Assembly (NCBI RefSeq): GCF_018446385.1
Contig: NC_055991.1
Coordinates: forward strand, 118,587,794-118,651,793
DNA from: Zingiber officinale
Taxonomy: Eukaryota; Streptophyta; Magnoliopsida; Zingiberales; Zingiberaceae
Length of the DNA: 64,000 bases
Direction: 5' to 3'
The position numbers and the translations under genes were made by a program. The notes below the pieces were generated by a model, which ran no database searches, was not told where the DNA came from, and was given only the letters and a program-made list of their open reading frames with translations. Shown here piece by piece: positions 1-12,137 of the stretch (position 1 is the first letter of the stretch; the number at the start of each line of letters is the position of its first letter).

Positions 1-1590
1 TAATGGACAAAATCTCCTTTTTGAATTTGTATATGTCCACACTATCGTGGCATACAAAATTCATGGAGATTTTAAAGTATTGGTCTTGACCAAATATTTT
101 TTTGATTCTTAAGATTTTAAATGTTTGTCAATCCCCTAGTTGTTATACTATAGAAAAGACTTAGTAGTCCCAATTATAATGATTGGAAATAGGACTTGGA
201 CATTAAGGTAGACTGTCCTCTTAGAACTGAGAACAATATAGGTGTATTTAATTCATTAGTTGTTGAAATATGTTTAGTGGTATTATCTACCAGTACCTGG
301 TGTGTAGATATGGGAGCCACTGATCATGGCTACAATTTATTGCAGGGGTTCTAAGAAACCTGACAACTATATGAAAGGGAAATCATCGTCTATATGTGCA
401 TTACTACAAAAGTAGGAGCTATCGCAGTGGGAGATGTTTATCCTCTGATAGGAATAAAAAGTGGATTTTGAGAAAATTGTCTTTACATACCAAGTTTAGA
501 AAGAACCTGATTTCGGTTTCTAAACTATCAAAGAATAGATATTCTGTCTATTTTGATAACAAACTTGTTATCAAGAAAAATAGGGAAGTTATTTGTTCTG
601 GTACGTTGGTTGACAATTTATAATCCAATAACTCCCACGATGCAATAAATGAAAATTAATAAAACATTTTCTAAATAAGAGAAAGTAACCTTCAGAGATG
701 AACCAATCATATTTTTGGCATCTAAGGCTAGGTTATATTAACTTGAGTAGGATTCAAAGGATAATAACCAATGAACTCTTGGGTTCATTGGTAGTGGAAA
801 TCTTTCCAACCCGCGAGTCTTACTTGGAAGGAAAAATAACCAAGAAGCTTTTAAGTCTAAGGGGTATTGAACCAAAAATATGATGGAATTGGTTCATTTT
901 GATTTGTGTAGACCTTTGACTATCCAGGCAAGCGGTTGTTTCGAATATTACGTCTCTTTTATAGACGACTATTCAAGATAAGGATACATTTACTTGATGC
1001 ACCACAAGTCTAAGTGCTTTGATTAGTTCAGAGAGTACTAGGCTGATGTGGAGTAACGTCAAAGTAAAAGTATCAAGACACTATGGTGAAATCGTAGTAA
1101 CAAATACCTCTTAGGAGAGTTTAGGAGTCACTTATTAGAAGTCGGGATTCAATCCCAATTAACTGCACCTGGTACACCCCCAACAAAATGGTGTAGTAGA
1201 AAGAAGGTATAAGGCTCTTATGGAATAATTAGATCGATGATGAGTTATTCAGAAAATTACCAAATTCGTTTTAAGGATATACACTGGAAACGGAAGTGAA
1301 CATAGTACCTTCTAAGTCAGAACTCTCTACTCCCACGGAATTGCAGAATGGGCGTAAGCCTAGTTGAAGCATATTCGGATTTGGGTGGTCTAGCACATGA
1401 GAGACACTGATAAGTTGGACATGAGTTCACTTGTTTGTGAGTTATCCTAGAAAAACGAAAAGAGATTTATAGTCCTTAAAATTGAAAGGTCATTGTTGGC
1501 ACAAATGCCCGATTTTAAAAAAGGACTATACTATGAACCACAAGCCCATGAGTAAAAATTATTCTTAAGGAAATTAAAGGACACGTTTAA
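1..1590 (+). pseudogene. decayed Ty1-copia polyprotein (protease to integrase)
   Basis: Short open stretches in several frames read as successive pieces of a copia pol. Around 300-330 is a protease active-site-like stretch, with Asp-Met-Gly-Ala where Asp-Ser-Gly-Ala is usual. At 396-623 is the segment ending in the typical 'KNLISVSKL' and 'ICSGTLVD' phrases. At 698-883 is the GAG-pre-integrase zinc region (HLRLGYINL, SCLEGK-like), and near 955-985 an integrase 'FIDDYSR'-like stretch. Stops and frameshifts interrupt every part, so the copy is dead. It continues after the insertion at 1591-4662 and is cut again at 4961. No LTR of this copy is visible in the window. Family assignment rests on the order of motifs; the lineage within copia is not resolved. 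Confidence 0.8.
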
Positions 1591-2467
1591 TGTAACGACC
1601 ACCCTTCTCCCTACTATACTACTCTCTAAGGATGACCGTTACTTAACCGGTAAGATCGAAACCACGAGGAGTCTCTACCGAAAAATTTCGGCAGCATCTA
1701 CCCTGTACCGGTGACCATAAACTGAAATACATACATAGTATACATCAGCCACAGGCGGCTGGAACATATATTAAACATCCACGCAGTTAAATAAGTGTCA
1801 AACACCAAAAATGCATACTTACTATACTGAATTCATCTTAGCATACTATCTAAAACAATCTCAAATGACATGGAACTCAAAATACAATCTCAATATTTAT
1901 TAATCACTAAAATGCGGAAAACTCAACAACATCCCAAGTCTCTCCCATAGTCCTGGCATCACACACCATCCGCACCTCCTCGTCATCTTCCTTTATCTGC
2001 AGTAAGAGGAAATGCAAACTATAAGCGAAACGCTTAGTAAGCGCTATCTAACTCACAAAAACTCGAATATGCATGTAAACATACTGAAATCCAAGAACTG
2101 AAAACTCTAAGGAAACTACTACACATGCTCATCTAATAGCAAAAGAATAATGCATACTGGAATGCTAAACATGTAAAGCTAATCAGAATAACATGCTAGC
2201 AGAAGGAAAACTAAAATTTGTTGAATTCTAAACACTTTCTGAAACTTATTTCGTTTGCTTAAAAACTTATTCTTTTATTCCACTTGCTTACAACTTATAC
2301 TTTATTGCTTTTATACTTATGTGAAAACTTATTTTACTTGTTCAAAAGCTTATACTTATAATACTTCAAAATAATAATCAACTTTCTTCTTGGGCCCGAC
2401 AACTGTACTTGCTATGCGCGCATCCCTAACTAGACCCGAGATAGCTAGTCCTGAATCTAGTAGGGTT

Positions 2468-2599
2468 TACTAGGTTATCTAAACCTAGAGACGACTATGG
2501 GAGCCCAGCCCAAGGACAACTGAGAGTCCAACATACTAGGTTATCTAAACCTAGGGACGACTATGGGAGCCCAACCCAAGGACAACTGAGAGTCCAGTA
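2468..2599. repeat. 66-bp tandem duplication inside the Tekay-type LTR
   Basis: Two head-to-tail copies (2468-2533 and 2534-2599), each starting TACTAGGTTATCTAAACC and differing at a few bases. Confidence 0.9.
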
Positions 2600-4284
2600 C
2601 AGTGCCACTGATAAAAGTAAAATACTTGTTATCTTTTAATACTTCTAATATATAATGCCTCGGCATCTTCTTTAGCACCTTGTGTGTCAAAATCCCTAAA
2701 GTCTTGACTTTGGGATCTACTTAAGGCCTTGGCCTTTTTCTTGCTTTTCTTTATCTTTCTTATACTTGTTAATACTTCTAAAAGAATGCTTCTTTAAAAA
2801 GAAATTGAAATGTTTAAGAAAATTCTAACTTTGAAATGCTTAAACCACAAATCTGCCTACTATGCTAATCAAATTCTGCATATTAAGCTTAACAAAAATC
2901 TGATCTAAGATTAGAGTTCTGCATGCAACACTTATCAAAATCTGCAAGCAATACTTATGAAAGTCTGCATATCATACAGGGTAAACTAAATCTAAAACTT
3001 ATTGGAATTAAACCCTTAAATCTTGCTACAACATAGATAAAAGAAAGAGAGCAAAGAATGCATGCTACTCAAAAATTCTCTAACTATTCCAATGCTGTAC
3101 AGAGATAAATCAATACTGCTCATGCTATAATCAATAGCAAATGAAAACTAAAGAAACTAATATACTACCCAACTTTTCAAAACTACACAATTCGAATTGA
3201 GTTTCATGGCAGCAAAGGAAATTATTTATGCTCAACTAATAGCTAATGGACACTACTCATTATACAATCTGCTCATGCCCAACAGCTCTATAAAAGATCT
3301 ATAACCGATATGCAAAAGAAATCTAAAACCTGAACTACTAAAAATAAACTGCATTACTTAACCATATATTCTGAAATCCCAAAAGAATCTCAAATCAAAC
3401 TCGGATCCTTTGAATCCCAACCAAATCCACATCTATTTGGAAAAACAGAACCACGTTAAATTGTATACACATAGTTCAAATCTGACCGGCATTAACACCA
3501 AGAACACGATCGTGATACGGAAACGAATCTGAAACTAACTCAAACCAACAATCCTGTAGAAGCAATACAGGGAACACAATTCAGATTCGAAAACTTCTCA
3601 AATCTATTCAATAGAAATCAAACCGTTATACCAAAACAAAGCTGCAACAGAAACCTACCACAACTTCCAGTCAAAACAAATCATTCATAGTGGCAACAAA
3701 TTGAATTCAAGCAAGTTCTCCAGCAACCTAGCAAACTCGAGCATTAAACACTAAGTTCGACTGAATCATTCCTTAGGAAATCATCACAAAGCTTAGTTGA
3801 AGAAGCAACTACTAAATCCTGAAGCAACCAACCACATGCTAAACAATGAATCTACACAATTCATATCCTTTCTTAAAAACATGCTTCGAAATCAACAACA
3901 AGAAGCTACCTGAATCCAAACTACTCTTCTGCAGGTGAGGAAGCACTTACCTTTGCATTCTTGGGCTTACAACCGAAGAGGAGTAGCTAGGGCTTCGGGA
4001 AGAACTCGAGCTCTCGACCTCTCCTTGCGCCCACTTGCTCTTCTCGACGAGAGGAGTTCGATGGTGCGAAGACTTCACGGAGAGGGGTGCTCGCCGTCCG
4101 CCGGAGATGCTGGGCTGCTTGCTGCGGTTTTGCCCGAGAAGAGGAATGACGTCGCGCGAAGAGAAGAAGGGAAAGAGGAATTAGGGTTCTCGGGCCCAAA
4201 GTTCCTTTTAAATTCCCAAATTCTGTTAACTTCCTTAAGTAAATTTTCCTACCTTTTCTAAACAGAACCGACGGCTGGAGCACT

Positions 4285-4500
4285 TGGTCAGCTGCGCGTT
4301 CTGCTTAAGACTTGGTTCTGGTTGGAGTCGCGTGTTTGAATCCTGCTGAACCTCCTTTTTCCCATTTATTTTCTGTATCTACTATTGCATAAATATAATT
4401 CGTCCCTTATATGGTCAGTAATGACCGCTTGCCCACTTGGTTAGCCGGGTTTTGACCGAGTCAGAGGTTGCTGGTTTGAACCTCGGCTTGGACATTATTT
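4285..4500 (+). repeat. two tRNA-like (Pol III box-like) modules in LTR
   Basis: Two successive stretches look like tRNA-derived heads. One, about 4285-4345, has an A-box-like TGGTCAGCTG and a B-box-like GTTTGAATCC. The other, about 4435-4490, has TGGTTAGCCGG and GGTTTGAACCTC. Neither folds obviously into a complete tRNA. They may be fossil SINE heads or an intrinsic feature of this LTR family. Confidence 0.4.
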
Positions 4501-4662
4501 TTGTCAAAACTTCTTTCGTTTAGTAAAAATACCAAATGACCTCCAAAAATTACATAAAAATACTCTAAAAATTTCTAAAAATCCCTAGAATATTTCTATA
4601 GCATTTTTAAATATTTTTAAATTACCTTTAGGACTCTAATTGAGGAAATTTGGGGTGTTACA

Positions 4663-4960
4663 TCTAACCTAGTACCAACTGTACAAGATGAAATATCACA
4701 AAAAACTGTAACACGTATCACAAATGATACACAATTGCAGAAAGTGCCTCGTCGTAGTGGGAGGGTTGTTAGGCAACCTAAAAGATTCATATTTTGGAAG
4801 AGTCTTTGGACTTGATCCCTAGTAGACATGAACCTGATCCCCAGACATATGACGAAACACTCCAAGATAAAGATGTAACATCTTTGTAAAGAATACAGAA
4901 TTAGAATATATGTATTCTAATAGAGTTTGGGAGCTTATAAAATCACCAAATGGTGTTAAA
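4663..4960 (+). pseudogene. continuation of the decayed copia pol (integrase end to RT start)
   Basis: The broken reading frame resumes after the solo LTR. Around 4745-4790 it reads as the conserved copia phrase 'RRSGRVVRQPKRF', and near 4905-4945 as 'MYSNRVWEL', which precedes the reverse transcriptase in this superfamily. Stops are present. At 4961 it is cut by the next LTR element and its continuation is not found in the window. Confidence 0.7.
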
Positions 4961-6466
4961 TGTTGGTGCAGGAAGCATCCGATGATCGACCATTGTTTTG
5001 ATAATGGCAAAGGGCCCCCACGGGCTGGATCAGCTGGTTAGGTGCCTGCAGCTTGCCAATGAAGTCGTGGGGTCGAAGGTCGCCAGTTGCACTCGGGGAT
5101 AAAACCCTGGTCTGCTGCGCCAAAAATTCCTTCGACCCCCAGTCACCTATCCTGCCTAGCATTAACCGTGATTTACTCCCTCTGGAATCTTGTGGGGCCG
5201 AGGCCAGGGGGCCGCTAGGGTGGCGGTTCCACCTTTTGCCGATAATGACAAAGGAATTAAAAGTTAAGTTGTTTTGTGATCTAATGCACTTGATTGAGTG
5301 TTTCAGGAAAGTCCTAGCTGCGGTTAGGCAAAGGAAAAACCCAAGGGGGTGGTAACCCTAGGTCATAGGGGGTGGTAACCCTATGCGGAAAGTCTTGGCG
5401 GGTCGTGAGCTTCAGGCAAAAGTCCTAGGGGGGTAACCCTACGTGGAAAGTCCTGGCGTCACGAACCAGGTGAAAGACTGGACCAACCGGGAAGCGGAAG
5501 TCCAGCAGAAAGTCCGGAAGCTTCGAACGCTGAGCAAAAGTCCAGTCGATCTGGAGGATCACACTGGCAATAGTTAAATCTCCTGAGTGGAGTAGGTGAT
5601 GACGCGTTCCCCGTAGAGGAAACAGTAGGCGTCGGGTCGACCTAGGGTTTCCTGTCGAAAATCCGAAGTCAGACCGGGGTAGTCCGATGACTGTCGACAA
5701 TTTCATTTATCATATTATTTCTGTGCTAACTTGGTTTTGCAGGATGTGTTTTGTATTTGCGGACTAACATGTTTTGCAGGGCCAAAATTCAGAACTCAGC
5801 CTCGGATGAACAGTGTCCGAGGCGACTCCATGGAGCTTGGAGGTGCCTCGGGTGCTAGCCGAAGACAGCTGTCCAGAAATGCTGGAGGCGCCTCAGAAGG
5901 GCTTGGAGGTGCCTTAGAGCTGGGGCTCAAGGCGCCTTGGACTGGCCTGAAGGCGCCTTGAGGAGGATAAGCACAGAAGGAGTCTACGCTGATCCGTGCG
6001 ACTGACTCGCTGAGTTTAAGGCGCCTCGGAGGGGTTTCAAGGCGCCTTGAGCACTGTTTAAAAGGGTGTTCCGAGCAGCAGCTTAAAACAACGATTTCCA
6101 AGCCTTCTTTCTTAAACGTGTTGCTCCAAAAGACGCCCGAAAGTGCTGCTACAAGATCCCGACGACTCGAAGCTCCGAAATATTGTTCTTGTCGTCGGTA
6201 TAATTAGTCTTATTATTGCTTTTACTTCACTTGTACTTCACAACTGTAATTCTTCTTGTGATACTATAGTTTTTGCCCACCGAAAGCGATCAATGACCGC
6301 GGGCCTTCGAGTAGGAGTCTAGATAGGCTCTGAACGAAGTAACTTCTCGTGTCTTCTGTGTGTTTGTGCATTTTACTATTTCCGCTGCGTTATTACTAGT
6401 ATTTTACAAAATCGATTGTGAAAGCCACGAGCGCTATTCACCCCCTCTAGCGCTTTCGATCCAACA
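4961..6466 (+). mobile_element. 5' LTR of SIRE/Maximus-like copia element (subfamily A)
   Basis: It starts TGTTGGTGCAGGAAGC and ends GATCCAACA, directly followed by a primer-binding site. It carries internal short repeats of the 'GGTAACCCTA' and 'GGCGCCT' kinds. Part of its length is a nested SINE (5014-5240). A minus-strand LTR of the same subfamily lies at 15602-16199/23471-24206. Confidence 0.8.
5000..5254 (+). mobile_element. tRNA-derived SINE with 14-bp target duplications
   Basis: The body (about 5014-5240) has a Pol III A-box-like GGATCAGCTGG (5027-5037) and a B-box-like GGTCGAAGGTC (5071-5081). It is flanked by GATAATGGCAAAGG (5000-5013) and GATAATGACAAAGG (5241-5254), direct repeats with one mismatch. 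The same LTR subfamily on the minus strand (near 24,160-24,200) lacks the insert, which supports a recent insertion into this LTR. Confidence 0.7.
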
Positions 6467-6482
6467 ATTGGTATCAGAGTGG
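6467..6482 (+). promoter_or_regulatory. primer-binding site, initiator-Met tRNA type
   Basis: TGGTATCAGAG (6469-6479) immediately after the LTR end is the complement of the plant initiator tRNA-Met 3' end used by copia elements. Confidence 0.85.
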
Positions 6483-6721
6483 GGTCATTTTGAATTGGTG
6501 CAACCACCATTCAAAGCAATTTTTCATGGTCATTTTAATCTTTTCGGAGTCAATTAGAATTAGCTTTGTAGCTACATTCTAATTCTTTTTTACGAATTGG
6601 CTTTGCTCGAATCTGGTGCAACACCAATCGAGTTCGTAATATTTTCTCTTTTCTTCCGCACTACTAATCCAAGACTTAGTCTTGGAATAGTTTGTTTTTG
6701 TTTTTGCCACGCAAGGTTTCA

Positions 6722-8345
6722 ATGGCCCAACAAGAGGGTTATAACATCGTTCGTCCCCCACTTTTCACCGGAGAGGATTTTGAATATTGGAAGGGATGAA
6801 TGAAGAATTTTTTGAAGATCCAATTCGATACTTGGATGATCGTAAAGACTGGACTTCAACTACCGACCAATGAAGATGGCGAACCAACTCCCTGTGAAAA
6901 ATGGGAACCAACCCTAATCAAGAAGGTGGAAGCCAATGCAAGAGCTACTTGCACCCTCCAGTGTGGACTGACCAAGGAGGAGCTCAACAGAGTTGGTCCA
7001 TTCTCAACGGCAAAGGAGCTGTGGGAGAAATTAATTGAACTACACGAGGGCTCCTCCGAAACCAAAGTAAGTAAGCGTGATCTATTGTTTAATAAATTGT
7101 ATAATCTAAAAATGCAGGAAGACGAGATGGCCAGTCAACTTCACGCTCGAATACAAGACATCCTAAACTCCCTCCACGCGATCGGGCAAAAGGTCGAGAA
7201 CAGGGACATCATGAGGTACACACTTAATGCTTTTCCGAGGAGCACATTGTGGGCATCAATGGTAGATGCCTACAAAGTCTCCAAGGATTTGTCTTCAATT
7301 AGATTAGATGAATTATTTTGTGAATTTGAACTTCATGAGCAGTCTAATACACAGCCACCCGAGAAAGGTGTAGCTTTGCTTGCAGGTACAAGTAGAACAC
7401 GCGAACCAAGATCACGACGAAGAACCGAGCCAGAGTCGGAACCAGAACCAGACTCAGACGATGAAGATGACGAACTAACAAACGAACTCGTGAATTTGGT
7501 AAAGAAGCTCTACAAGAAGAAGAAGGGCTTCAACAAGAAAGACCTAAAGGAGGCAGTTCAATCCAAGGAAGGTCAACCGAGCTCAAAGGTCAAATTTGAG
7601 GTGATCTGCTACGGATGCAACCAGAAGGGGCACATCAAGGCCAACTGCCCAAACCAAAAGGATGCAAAGAAGTAGAGGAAAAAGGAAGGTACTCAAAGTG
7701 ACTTGGGAAGAATCCTCAGAAGAAGACACCGACGATGAACTCGATCAGACGAGTCTACTTGCCCTGATGGCCCGGGACCAGATTGAACTGTCCAAGAACG
7801 AGAGCGAGTCAGAAGCCGAGTCCGAGCGAAGCCACGGATTCGTATCCGTTTCTGAAGGGCCTGACCCCTCTGTAAATATCCCTCGACTAAACAATCTAGT
7901 TAATTACTTGTTACGAAAATTAGCTAAGTCTAATCTAAGAATTAAGTCACTTCTAAAGGAAGTAGCTATCCTTAAAGAAATGACTAACTCCGAATCTTTA
8001 ACTGAACCAGTTCAGACTGGAAACTCAACTCAAGTCCAAAAACTTGAAAAAGAGAATTCCAGCCTGAAAACTCAGGTCAAGAATCTGGAAAAAACATTAG
8101 AACAATTCTCTTTGGGTTCCAAGAACCTTGACCTACTTCTTGGAACACAAAGGGCAATCTACAATAGAAATGGACTAGGATTCAAATCAAAAAGGAAATA
8201 TAAATCATATTTATCACTTATACAAAGAACAAATAGAAAAATGGTCCAAGCATGGGTCGCCAAGTCCAACCTGATCAATCAAGTTGGACTTGGACAATAT
8301 TGGGTCCCTAAGGATCAAATACATTACCTCGATAAACCATATTGA
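6722..8345 (+). pseudogene. copia Gag (UBN2-type) with nonsense codon and frameshift
   Basis: Capsid protein of the SIRE-like element, packaging element RNA into particles. The start reads MAQQEGYN and is followed by the conserved 'RPPLF.GEDFEYW' stretch. A TGA at about 6797 replaces an Arg codon seen in the related minus-strand gag (GRMEVY versus G*MKNF), consistent with CGA to TGA. The frame then runs to a zinc knuckle (C-Y-G-C-N-Q-K-G-H-I-K-A-N-C, about 7608-7650), stops at 7675, and continues in another frame from 7662 to 8345. That part has an acidic Ser/Glu-rich segment, a predicted coiled coil (about 8030-8100) and a WVAKSNLINQVGLGQYWVPK-like segment. Protease, integrase and RT do not follow. 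Confidence 0.85.
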
Positions 8346-9458
8346 GGCTATGATCCAGGGGGAGCTAGAAGAAAAATAATAAAAATAAAACTAGATTCAA
8401 ATTGATTTAAAAATTCAATTAAATTAAACTCAAGTCCAAATTAAATTAAATTAAATTAAAATTAAAATCAAATCAAACTAAATCAAAATCCAAAGGAAGG
8501 CTCCAGAATAGCTGGCACCTTCGAAATTAATCCACCCGATTAGGGTAAACAAGAGTAGACTACCCGGATGGGTAATTAAGGTTAGATTAAAATGAGCTAG
8601 GTTTAACTTGAAGGCATGGTTACTTTAATGATGTCCTTGCGACTCACCATAGCCCAGAAGTTTATCCAAAGAATGCCTACTTGTTGAACCCAAAGCTAAA
8701 CCTGAATTTAACACAAAGTTAAACTAAACCCTTAAATTGAACCATAATTCATCTCACAACAATTATAGGATTCCCTGATTGAAAATTTAGATCAGCTGAG
8801 ATGACTAAGAAATTAAATTAACTTAAAATATTTTTCAATATTAAATTAACTTAAAATATTTTTAAAAATTAAATTAACTTAAAATATTTCTCAAAATTAA
8901 ATTAACTTAAAATATTTCTCAAAATTAAATTAACTTAAAATATTTTTCAAAATTAATTAACTTAAATTATTTTCTCAAAATTAAATGAACTTAAATTATT
9001 TTTTCAAAATTAATTAACTTAAATTATTTTTAAAAAATTTAATTAACTTAAATTATTTTTCAAAATTAATTAACTTAAATTATTTTTCAAAATTAATTAA
9101 CTTAAATTATTTTTTTAAATTTAATTAACTTAAATTATTTTTCAAAACTTAATTAATGTTCTTCAAAATTTAATTAACCTCATGCAATTAAGATGATATT
9201 ACCTCAGAAATTAATCTGATAATTAAATAAACAAATAAATTTAAAAAAAAAAACAAGTGGCGCTTAATAGAGGCGCCTCCCACACAAGGGAGGCGCCCTA
9301 AAAAGCGGCGGGAAAACTCTCGCTGACTTACCTAAGGCGCCTCGATCTGATGCTTCAAGGCGCCCTTATCGGGATCTAAGGCGTCTTCAATCCGACTTAT
9401 TGCCACGAACAGAAGCATTTATGTTCGTGTTCCTGCCGACGCCAAACACGGGAGTCTC
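8346..9458. repeat. AT-rich spacer with 28-bp minisatellite (8806-9172)
   Basis: Where pol should follow gag there is AT-rich DNA. From about 8806 to 9172 a roughly 28-bp unit (core TTAAATTAACTTAAAATATT) repeats about 12 times, with later copies drifting to AACTTAAATTATTTTTC. After it, 9250-9458 holds GGCGCC-rich sequence resembling the LTR arms. No coding potential is seen. Confidence 0.85.
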
Positions 9459-10841
9459 GTGCGATTTCTTCCCATAAGGCGCCTTCAAACCTTCCAACCT
9501 TCTTTATTTCCCCTACAATGCCACCTAGGTATATCTCAAACCTCTCTATTGTCCTTATTTATAGCTGTTTCTGTATATTTTTCTTATATTGTCAAAAATA
9601 GGAAGCATCGCATTGTGGATCCTACACCGGCTAGGGCCCCTTCCACGAACCCTAGATTCCCCTCGGAGCAACATAGGATAGATTTTGCTAGGTTCACCTT
9701 TGAATCCATTAAACCTAGGTATATAGGTAGGGAATATTTTGCCCAATTTTGTCTCCCCGCAGTCCAGATGATAGACTACTATCATCTAGATAAACTGGTT
9801 AACTGATAGACTACTACAGTGAATCAAGACCTGTGTGCCCAGTTCTATCACAACCTTGAAAAGGTTGATGATAGCACCTATTCCACCAGAGTTGGTGGCA
9901 CTGACCTTTAGTTTACTCTCTCCCTGCTTCGCACTAGCTTAGAGCTTAGGGAGTCTCAGTGTACATTTTTGTGTTACCCGAGTAGGGAGCTACCTTTTGG
10001 TGATCCCTATTCCCACATTACCTTAGATGACATCTACATGTATTTTTTTGGGGAGGAGAGACCCTTTGGCCTGACTGAGTTCAGGTCTACCCTTCTTCGA
10101 GTTCAGGACTATGTTATGTACAGAGTTCTGACAGCATGCATCCTACCCATCACATCTCGAGACGTCTCGAAGATGCGATCATCCCACTCATTCTTTTTGT
10201 TCACCCTTAGCCAGTGCCTAGATATAGACATTGCACTGCATATGTTTCATAACATTATTCATGCATCTAGTACAGTCACGACTGGAGTGATCCATATGCC
10301 CTACTGCCATATCCTGACCCAGATTTTCTCCTCCTCTAGGATAGACACTACCAGAGGGACACTCATACCACTTACTATATATGATGAGTTAGGTCAGCGT
10401 AGTCTTAGATTAGCGGGTGCAGAGGTCACTGCCGAGGGGATACTGGCCTGGAAGGGTCGGCCACTGCCAGTCGCTGCTCCTGGTGCTCCAGAGGCCGAGG
10501 ACTTACTAGGTGAGGGTGAGGAGTGGCCCGACTTCCTGGCAGAGGAGTTCTTCGCAGATCCTTCCACCTCTGCCGGACCCTCCACATCAACCGGGCCTTC
10601 GACTTCGACCCCTCCTTCTATCGAGGACAGACTTACTCGGCTCGAGATCCAGTCCATTCAGACGCGACGGGCTGTGCTAGATAGCCACCGCTTCCTCCGA
10701 TCTCTCCGATCTGAGATAGCTGCAGGGTTCACGTCTCTCCGAGGTGAGATACGACGCCAGGGACAGCCTCAGCCGGTACCCGAGCAGCCTCTTGCACCAC
10801 CTCCAGCTGATGATCCCGCTCTTGATGATCCTGCCTTTTGA
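9459..10841 (+). pseudogene. SIRE-type late ORF ('putative plant transposon protein'/env-like)
   Basis: Two open stretches, 9459-9806 and 9969-10841, with an interrupted frame between them, read as one protein. The first has the 'RIDFARFTFESIKPRYIGREYF' type of phrase and the second 'LRVQDYVMYRVLTACILPITSRD'. The pattern recalls the region called putative plant transposon protein that lies 3' of pol in SIRE-like and some Ty3 elements. The C-terminus is Pro/Ser/Thr-rich (about 10560-10620), followed by a helical stretch and a Pro-rich tail ending ALDDPAF. The function of this ORF in plants is not established; 'env-like' is only the traditional label. The assignment is by resemblance and moderately secure. 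Confidence 0.55.
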
Positions 10842-12137
10842 GACTATCACTTGATGTATCTTGGACAAACACCTATTTGCCTTCTCAGATTGTATTAGTA
10901 TTTGGTTGACTTTTACTTACTCATGTTTTTAGTTGCTTACTGAAATAGGAATGTGTTGGGTAGAATAGTTTCTGATTTTCAAATCAGCTTCGTACAATTT
11001 TCAAAATCATCTTATGTTTTAAAAAATCTAGGAAAATATTGTTTTTAAAATTCCAATTTTACTAGACTTTCAAAAGTATGGAATTAGCTTAGGCACTACC
11101 CTAAAAATCGTTCTCCCCTAGAATTCAGCCAGAGCATCTTACAAACACCTAGGCTTACCTTGCTTGTGTTTGAAAAACATAGAACGACGTGAGATGTATA
11201 GGGTACAACCTGGACTCAAGAATGCTTATATCTGTGCATCAATATGAGTCTGGGCGTTAAACACATAGTCAACAGTAATCAAGTCAAGTCTTCCAGCACT
11301 AGTCAAATCTAAACTGGATCTAGTGACTTAACTTGACTAACCAAGTGAAAGTTATTGCCCTCTAGGTAATAGCTAGTAGCTAACTGGTTAGACATGTGGC
11401 CGCAAATCCAAGTGCTTGATTGTTAAATTTTTTTTGGCATGAACATTAAGCTCAATTAACTAATCAACAATCAATCTAACTCAACTCATGCTTGGACATT
11501 AGGGCTCTGATACCTTACTAAATTAACTAATTTACAATACATTTAACTCATGCTTGGGCATTAAGGTTTTAAGCTCCTCCCCTGCCTTTAAAAAGTTTTA
11601 AAATTAGTTATTCCTCCAAATCTCTTCTAGATTAGTGTTTTCAATATCATTTCAAATTTTGGCTAAGAATTGTTCAAAAACTAAAATTGAGCTTCCACTT
11701 CCCAAAATTTCCTCTTGTTCTTTTTAGCCTTAGCTTTTCTTAAAAGTTTTTTTTGATATCTTTGAGTTGGCAAATTCATCTAATTTTACAAAAATTACTC
11801 AAAATATACTAAGTTATGTTGCTAAATTAGATATTTTTTCAAAACTTAGTTATGTTACAAAAGTTAAAGTACTATATGGTGAAATTTAAAACTTCCCCAA
11901 ATTAACTTGACATCATTTCTTATAATTTTTACTTTGTCTGTATTCAGTATTTTTGATTGCTTGACTTATGTCCTTGTTTGATGAATGCCAAAGGGAGAGG
12001 GATAGGTGGTTAAGTTAGAGAAACAAAAATGTCAAAATTAAAAACTAACTTAAACCCTAAAAAACATGCTGGTTTTGTTACGTGCATACTTTTTCACTAA
12101 CTTAACCAGATTGTCATTCCATAAAAAAGGAGGAGAT
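10842..12137 (+). other. 3' untranslated internal region of the SIRE-like element, with polypurine tract
   Basis: No open frame is recognised. The stretch ends in AAAAAAGGAGGAGAT (about 12123-12137), a polypurine tract directly abutting an LTR that starts TGTTGGTGCGG. Short A/T-rich inverted tracts are present, but nothing else is supported. Confidence 0.6.

Larger units (their letters stand above)
1591..4662 (+). mobile_element. solo LTR, Tekay/Del-type Ty3 chromovirus
   Basis: The element begins TGTAACGACC and ends GGTGTTACA, the terminal sequences usual for plant Tekay/Del LTRs, and its length (about 3.07 kb) suits that lineage. It separates two parts of one copia pol. The flanks are TTTAA (1586-1590) and TCTAA (4663-4667), a 5-bp target duplication with one mismatch. 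No gag-pol, PBS or second LTR is inside, so I read it as a solo LTR left by recombination. Orientation is not certain. A 108-codon ORF at 3935-4261 lies inside it, but I recognise no domain. Confidence 0.7.

Noticed and set aside
3935-4283. Overlapping ORFs in the Tekay-type LTR
   Set aside because: Short, on both strands, in a GC-rich patch, with no recognised motif.
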